A model generated the notes under the pieces. It worked only from the letters and a program-made list of their open reading frames with translations, made no database searches and was not told where the DNA came from. 11,090 nucleotides of DNA from CAYPEK01 sp964409645 (lineage in GTDB: Bacteria > UBP15 > UBA6099): positions 1 through 11,090 of the forward strand of contig CAYPEK010000127.1 in NCBI GenBank assembly GCA_964409645.1. The letters run 5' to 3'. Both the position numbers and the translations under genes were made by a program. Every line of letters starts with the position of its first letter. Within the stretch, counting starts at the first letter, position 1. Below are positions 8,601-11,090 of the stretch, piece by piece.

Positions 8601-11090
8601 GTGTCCGACGCCATTTCCGGTCTGGCGACTTATGTCCTTCAGTATCAGGAAGCGACACTCAGCGCGGGCGCGTGCGGCGCGTATGGCGCATGGACCAACA
8701 CCGGCAATCAGCCCGCGAGCGCCGCAGCCGGTTCGGTTAACTTCACGGCCACAACCGGCAAGTGCTACCAATTCCAATACGTTCTCACGGACAACGTCGG
8801 TAACGTCACGAACGTAACTTCAGCGAGTGTTACAAAAGTTGACACCACCGCGCCCGGCGCGTGCACAATATCAGGAATTACTCCGAACACCGGCACAACC
8901 TGCCAGTACGTCTCCGGTTCGACCGTTTACTACAACAACAACGCCGCCTGCAACAGCGGCGACGGCACGTTCACGGTGACGGCGACAGGCTCGGACGCTG
9001 AAAGTGATCTTCTCAAGCTTAACTTCCCAGCGACCGTTTCCGCCGGCGGCGACGACACTTCTTCGCCTTATGAACTCCAGTACACTTACTCGGCGGCTTC
9101 AAGCTACAACTCGGCTTCAACAGTCACGATATATAACAACGCCAGCCTTACGAATACATGCAGCTTTGATGTGACACGCGATATCACCGGCCCGACCGGC
9201 GGCGCGCTCACTTACACCGACGGCTACGCAACAAGCACTACACTTACGATCAATTACGGCGCGGTATCAGATGCGACAGCTGGTGTTTCGTCTTACGTTC
9301 TCCAGTATCAGGAAGCGACGCTCAGCACGGGCGCGTGCGGCGCGTACGGTGGATGGACCAACACCGGCAACCAGCCTGCGAGCGCCGCCGCAGGTTCCGT
9401 CAGCTTCACAGCAACAGCCGCGAAATGTTATCAATTCCAATACGTGCTGACGGACAACGTCGGCAACGTTACGACAGTTTCGTCCGCGAGCGTGACAAAA
9501 GTTGACACCACCGCGCCCGCCGCGTGCAATCTTTCGGGAATAACGCCTAACACAGGCACAACCTGCCAGTACGTCTCCGGTTCGACCGTTTACTATAACA
9601 ACAACGCCGCCTGCAACAGCGGCGACGGCACATTCACGGTGGCGGTCACGGCGGGGGCGGACGCGGAGAGCGACGTACAGAAAGTCAACTTCCCCGCGAC
9701 GGTTTCAACCGGCGGCGACGACAGCGCCTCACCTTATGAACTTCTTTACACTTATTCTACGGCTTCGAGCTACAGTTCCGCATCGACCGTAACAACGTAC
9801 AATAACGCGGACCTGACAAACACTTGCAGTTTCGACGTGACGCGCGATATCACCGGCCCGACCGGCGGCGCGCTCACTTACACAAACGGATATTCAGCAA
9901 CCACGAGCGTGACTATTAACTACGGCGCGGTTTCAGACGCCGGCGCCGGAGTATCCTCGTACGTCTTACAGTATCAGGAAGCAACCCTCAGCGCGGGCGC
10001 GTGCGGCGCGTATGGCGCATGGACCAACACCGGCAATCAACCCGCGAGCACCGCCGCCGGTTCCGTCAGCTTTGCCGCGACAAACGCAAAATGCTACCAA
10101 TTCCAGTACGTGCTGACAGACAACGTCGGCAACATCTCCACGGTTTCCTCGGCGAGCGTTACGAAAGTTGACGCGGTTGCGCCAACTGTCACGATTAACT
10201 CCCCCGCGGCAAGCGCATGGGAAAAGGCCAACTTCACTGTCGATGTGACAAATGCGGATACGGGTGGCTCCGATGTCAGCGTGTGCGAATATCGCATCGT
10301 CAGCAACTCGGTCGAAACGCTTACATGGACAACCTACACGTGCACAACCGACCCGACGGCCACGGTAGGCGCGGCGGCTTACTGCCTCGATCAGGCTTCC
10401 AACGTATGCGACATTCAATTCAGAGCGACAGACGCCGCCGGAAATGTCAGTACCACCGTGACCCGGCTCTTCTCGATCGACTACACGGCGCCCACAACGA
10501 CATTCGTCAGCCCTGCCGCAAGCGCTTGGGAAAAAGCAGATTTCACTGTCGATGTCACAAATGCCGACACCGGTTCCTCAGGTCTTTCCACCTGCGAATA
10601 CAGAATATTGAGCAATTCCATCGAAACACTAGGATGGACAACCTACACATGCACAACCGACCCGACAGCAACAGTCGGCGCGGCGGCTTACTGTCTCGAT
10701 CAGGGCTCGAATATGTGTCAGGTCGAGTTCCGCGCAACAGACGTAGCCGGTAATCTTGAAACGGCAGTCTCGCGGCAATTCTCGGCGGACTGGACAGCAC
10801 CGACCGTAACGATCAACTCCCCTGCCGCAAGCACGTGGGAAAAAGCCGATTTCACCGTCGATGTTACAAACGCCGACACCGGCGGCTCAGGCACAAACGT
10901 TTGCAAATACAGGATATTGAGCAACTCCGTCGAAACACTCGGATGGACGACCTACACATGCGCCACCGACCCGACTGCAACAGTCGGCGCGGCGGCTTAC
11001 TGTCTCGATCAGGGCTCGAATCTTTGTCAGGTCGAGTTTCGCCTTACAGATGTCGCGGGAAATGTCGGTACGACTCAATCGCGCCAGTTC
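2655..11090 (+). CDS. Giant secreted multi-Ig-like repeat protein (probable surface stalk or adhesin), 3' end outside window
   Basis: At least 2,812 codons, without a stop, run to the window edge. With ATG 2655, residues 1-27 are a Sec signal peptide: RHK n-region, LLTFSILFLLLF core, cleavage near SKA. Residues about 28-208 form a cysteine-free, Ser/Thr/Gly-rich beta head domain. Residues 209-305 are an Ig-like domain with two cysteines. Residues 306-626 hold three type A repeats; 627-2400 eight B1-B2 repeats; 2401-2509 a lone B1; 2510-2812 three more type A repeats. Type A units end in patterns like TDxAGN...DYTAPTVTINSP, typical of bacterial Ig-like (Big) domains of surface proteins. All Ig-like domains have even cysteine counts, suggesting disulfides formed outside the cytoplasm. 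The first 200 codons are AT-rich and the rest GC-rich. Export by Sec, rather than by the type I system of cysteine-free RTX adhesins, is my inference. The role as adhesin or stalk is also inferred, since no binding domain or anchor is visible. ATG 2574 is an alternative start. Confidence 0.93.
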   Translation, partial: MNGHFRHKSLLTFSILFLLLFASSKAALGGITAGAVYPSGIGSGSGFIKATSSQREAMYFTLTADGGGAKKLTSVAITLVGSSIQTNMFNALSSSDASGISIYQDTGSGSLEIGTDTLIALSAFSWGTGGATGSTSTNDTATLTISGGLTITASTTQTFFVVIRTNSTLTDAQTFQLQIAANGLNTNDTSDYPASAVTTSNITTDTAAPTFTIDNDALGTWSTSDMIQVTASDTGAGVSTTYWGYSTDSTCDASDTITTAASTMVVSSTYNQYICFKSYDLTETEPNGNVGYSTAIGPIMVDTDLPVITFNNPAASTYETVDFDIDISDSDTGGSALTSCEYMVESNNGSWVETQAWAARSACNSATSQSVTVGAAAQCLDEGADKCRVTVRATDGAGNFATAARTFGIDFSSPTVTFNNPADASWQGSAGVVLDITDTDDGSGVNTCEYMVESDNGGGFAETQAWSARTTCNSATSQTVTVGSGVQCPDEGSGKCRVTVRATDNVSKVTTATAKTFNIDYTDPAITFNGPANTATQTVSFDIDVSDSDAGSGLSLCEYRVVSNASETQAWTSRTCNSTTSANITVGSGSMCQDDGPSMCSVTVRVTDNSANTVTAATVAYDIDFGGPAGGALTYTNGYATTTTLIINYGAVMDIGSGVLSNTLQYKEATLSAGACGAYGVWTNTGNQPADTNAGSVNFTATDGKCYMFQYVLTDNNSHVTTVAPTDVTKVDTSAPAACSVSGVTEDTGAACQYTSGSTVYYNNDASCNSGDGQFTLTITPGADAESDVQKVNFPTTVSAGGDDSSSPYSLQYTWSAASVFNAAETVTTFNNADLTSTCTISVLQDLTGPTGGTLTYTDGYATSTALTINYDTIADASSGIATYVLQFQEATLGGASCGAYGAWTNTGNQPASTAAGSVSFTATDAKCYAFQYVLTDNVGNVTTVSSASVTKVDTTAPGACSVSGVTEDTGAACQYTSGSTIYYNNNASCNSGDGQFTLTITPGADAESDVQKVNFPTTVSAGGDDSSSPYSLQYTWSAASTFDTAETVTTYNNAELTSTCTINVLQDLTGPTGGALTYTDGYATSTAMTINYSAITDATSGVASYVLQYQEATLSGASCGAYGAWTNAGNQPASTAAGSVSFTATDAKCYAFQYVLTDNVGNVTTVSSPYVTFIDTTAPGACSVSGVTETSGAACQYTSGSTIYYNNNASCNSGDGQFTLAITPGADAESDVQKVNFPTTVSAGGDDSAAPYELLYTWSAASTFNTSETVTTYNFAELTSTCTINVLQDLTGPTGGALTYTDGYATNTAMTINYDAVADATSGVATYVLQYQEATLSAGTCGAYGAWTNTGNQPASTAAGSVSFTATNAKCYAFQYVLTDNVGNVTTVSSASVTKVDTTAPGACSISGITPNTGTTCQYVSGSTVYYNSNAACNSGDGTFTVAVTAGADAESDVQKVNFPATVSAGGDDSAAPYELLYTYSNASVYSSASTVTTYNNAGLTNTCSFDVTQDLTGPTGGALTYTDGYATGTNLTINYGAVSDAGAGITSYVLQYKEATLSAGACGAYGAWTNTGNQPASTAAGSVSFTATDAKCYQFQYVLTDNVGNGTTVSSASVTKVDTTAPGACGISGITPNTGTTCQYVSGSTVYYNNNAACNSGDGTFTVAVTAGTDAESDVQKVNFPATVSAGGDDSASPYELLYTYSAASSFNSSATVTTYNNASLTNTCSFDVTQDITGPTGGALTYTDGYATSTSLTINYGAAADATSGVATYILQYQEATLSNDTCGAYGAWTNTGNQPASTAAGNVSFTATDGKCYMFQYVLTDNVGNVSTVSSASVTKVDTTVPASCTVSGITPNTGTTCQYVSGTTVYYNNNASCNSGDGTFTVAATSSDAESGTQKINFPATVSVGGDDSTSPYELLYTYSAASSYDSSSTVTGYNNAGLTNTCTFNVTRDTASPTGGALTYTDGFATSTTLTINYGAVSDAISGLATYVLQYQEATLSAGACGAYGAWTNTGNQPASAAAGSVNFTATTGKCYQFQYVLTDNVGNVTNVTSASVTKVDTTAPGACTISGITPNTGTTCQYVSGSTVYYNNNAACNSGDGTFTVTATGSDAESDLLKLNFPATVSAGGDDTSSPYELQYTYSAASSYNSASTVTIYNNASLTNTCSFDVTRDITGPTGGALTYTDGYATSTTLTINYGAVSDATAGVSSYVLQYQEATLSTGACGAYGGWTNTGNQPASAAAGSVSFTATAAKCYQFQYVLTDNVGNVTTVSSASVTKVDTTAPAACNLSGITPNTGTTCQYVSGSTVYYNNNAACNSGDGTFTVAVTAGADAESDVQKVNFPATVSTGGDDSASPYELLYTYSTASSYSSASTVTTYNNADLTNTCSFDVTRDITGPTGGALTYTNGYSATTSVTINYGAVSDAGAGVSSYVLQYQEATLSAGACGAYGAWTNTGNQPASTAAGSVSFAATNAKCYQFQYVLTDNVGNISTVSSASVTKVDAVAPTVTINSPAASAWEKANFTVDVTNADTGGSDVSVCEYRIVSNSVETLTWTTYTCTTDPTATVGAAAYCLDQASNVCDIQFRATDAAGNVSTTVTRLFSIDYTAPTTTFVSPAASAWEKADFTVDVTNADTGSSGLSTCEYRILSNSIETLGWTTYTCTTDPTATVGAAAYCLDQGSNMCQVEFRATDVAGNLETAVSRQFSADWTAPTVTINSPAASTWEKADFTVDVTNADTGGSGTNVCKYRILSNSVETLGWTTYTCATDPTATVGAAAYCLDQGSNLCQVEFRLTDVAGNVGTTQSRQF
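3570..4532 (+). repeat. N-terminal block of three type A Ig-like repeats
   Basis: Units are 3570-3893 (108 codons), 3894-4223 (110) and 4224-4532 (103), each starting at a proline followed by VITFN-, TVTFN- or AITFN-like strands. Each has four cysteines at equivalent places: a CEY strand, a (A/T)CNS site, a QC or MC near the middle, and a final (K/M)C before a strand leading to VTVRxTD. The spacing of units varies by insertions around the first cysteine. The preceding domain (3279-3569) is a divergent relative with only two cysteines. Confidence 0.88.
4533..10181 (+). repeat. Tandem array of eight and a half 222-residue B1-B2 repeats
   Basis: Unit starts, marked by a G-P or S-P step before TGG(A/T)LTYT, are 4533, 5199, 5865, 6531, 7197, 7863, 8526, 9189 and 9855. 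Periods are 666 nt except units 6 and 7, which are 663. B1 (about 110 residues) contains CGAYG and GNQPA motifs and a second cysteine in (A/G)KCY, and ends in TDNVGN...VDTTAP. B2 (about 112 residues) carries four cysteines, in CSVSG-, CQY-, CNSGDG- and TCxxxV-type motifs. The ninth unit has only B1 (9855-10181). Nucleotide identity is high: 5040-5095 equals 5706-5761 (56 bases) and 7318-7391 equals 8647-8720 (74 bases). Some hosts or assemblers may gain or lose units, so the copy number should be treated as provisional. Confidence 0.95.
10182..11090 (+). repeat. C-terminal block of type A Ig-like repeats (two complete, one cut by window end)
   Basis: Units are 10182-10490, 10491-10799 and 10800-11090 (partial), with an exact 309-nt period. 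They share SPAAS(A/T)WEKA, FTVDVTNADTG, C(E/K)YRI and TVGAAAYCLDQ motifs and four cysteines each at the same positions as the N-terminal type A units. They are much closer to each other than to the N-terminal three, so this block was probably duplicated more recently. The array may continue beyond the window. Confidence 0.92.

Noticed and set aside
4533..10181. Possible CRISPR array or satellite repeat
   Set aside because: The 666-nt period is a multiple of three, the repeats are contiguous without spacers, and all copies stay in frame within one coding sequence.
2655..11090. RTX or LapA-type type I secreted adhesin
   Set aside because: No GGxGxDxxx nonapeptides are visible, there is an N-terminal Sec signal, and the domains are cysteine-rich. 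The C-terminus is missing, so this is not absolute.

Overview
The window is bacterial: a tRNA, a rho-independent terminator, Shine-Dalgarno-led starts and a near-consensus sigma70-type promoter. The tRNA gene encodes no CCA tail, which argues against enteric bacteria, where CCA is normally gene-encoded. I cannot name the lineage. Base composition is strongly mosaic. Sampled 60-base lines are 27-42% G+C in the first protein gene, 45-63% in the next, 42-68% in the third, 35-40% at the head of the last gene and 57-68% in most of its repeats.

Layout. Positions 1-52 are the 3' part of tRNA-Pro(CGG), followed by a terminator (57-83). An AT-rich gene (246-1214) encodes a soluble TPR protein with an unassigned C-terminal domain. 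A small gene (1304-1774) encodes a predicted coiled-coil protein of unknown function, with a perfect 10-bp inverted repeat just upstream. A convergent minus-strand gene (1841-2416) encodes a small exported protein. Its promoter (TTGACA-N17-TATTAT) lies so close to the ATG that the mRNA may be leaderless.

The dominant feature is one uninterrupted reading frame from 2655 (or 2574) to the last base of the window: at least 2,812 codons, with the 3' end outside. I read this frame codon by codon and found no stop. Product, in order: signal peptide; a cysteine-free beta-rich head domain; one Ig-like domain; three roughly 103-110-residue Ig-like repeats (type A); eight copies of a 221-222-residue composite repeat (B1+B2, two Ig-like halves); a lone B1; then three more type A repeats, the last cut by the window edge. 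Every Ig-like domain carries an even number of cysteines (2 or 4; 76 in total). This suggests a giant, disulfide-stabilised, Sec-exported surface or extracellular stalk, possibly an adhesin.

The B array shows how it evolved. It has an almost exact 666-nt period, two subfamilies of units, a short conversion-like patch in unit 3, and a shared one-codon deletion in units 6 and 7. I see no operon logic linking the giant gene to its neighbours, and its transporter, anchor or partners are not in the window.
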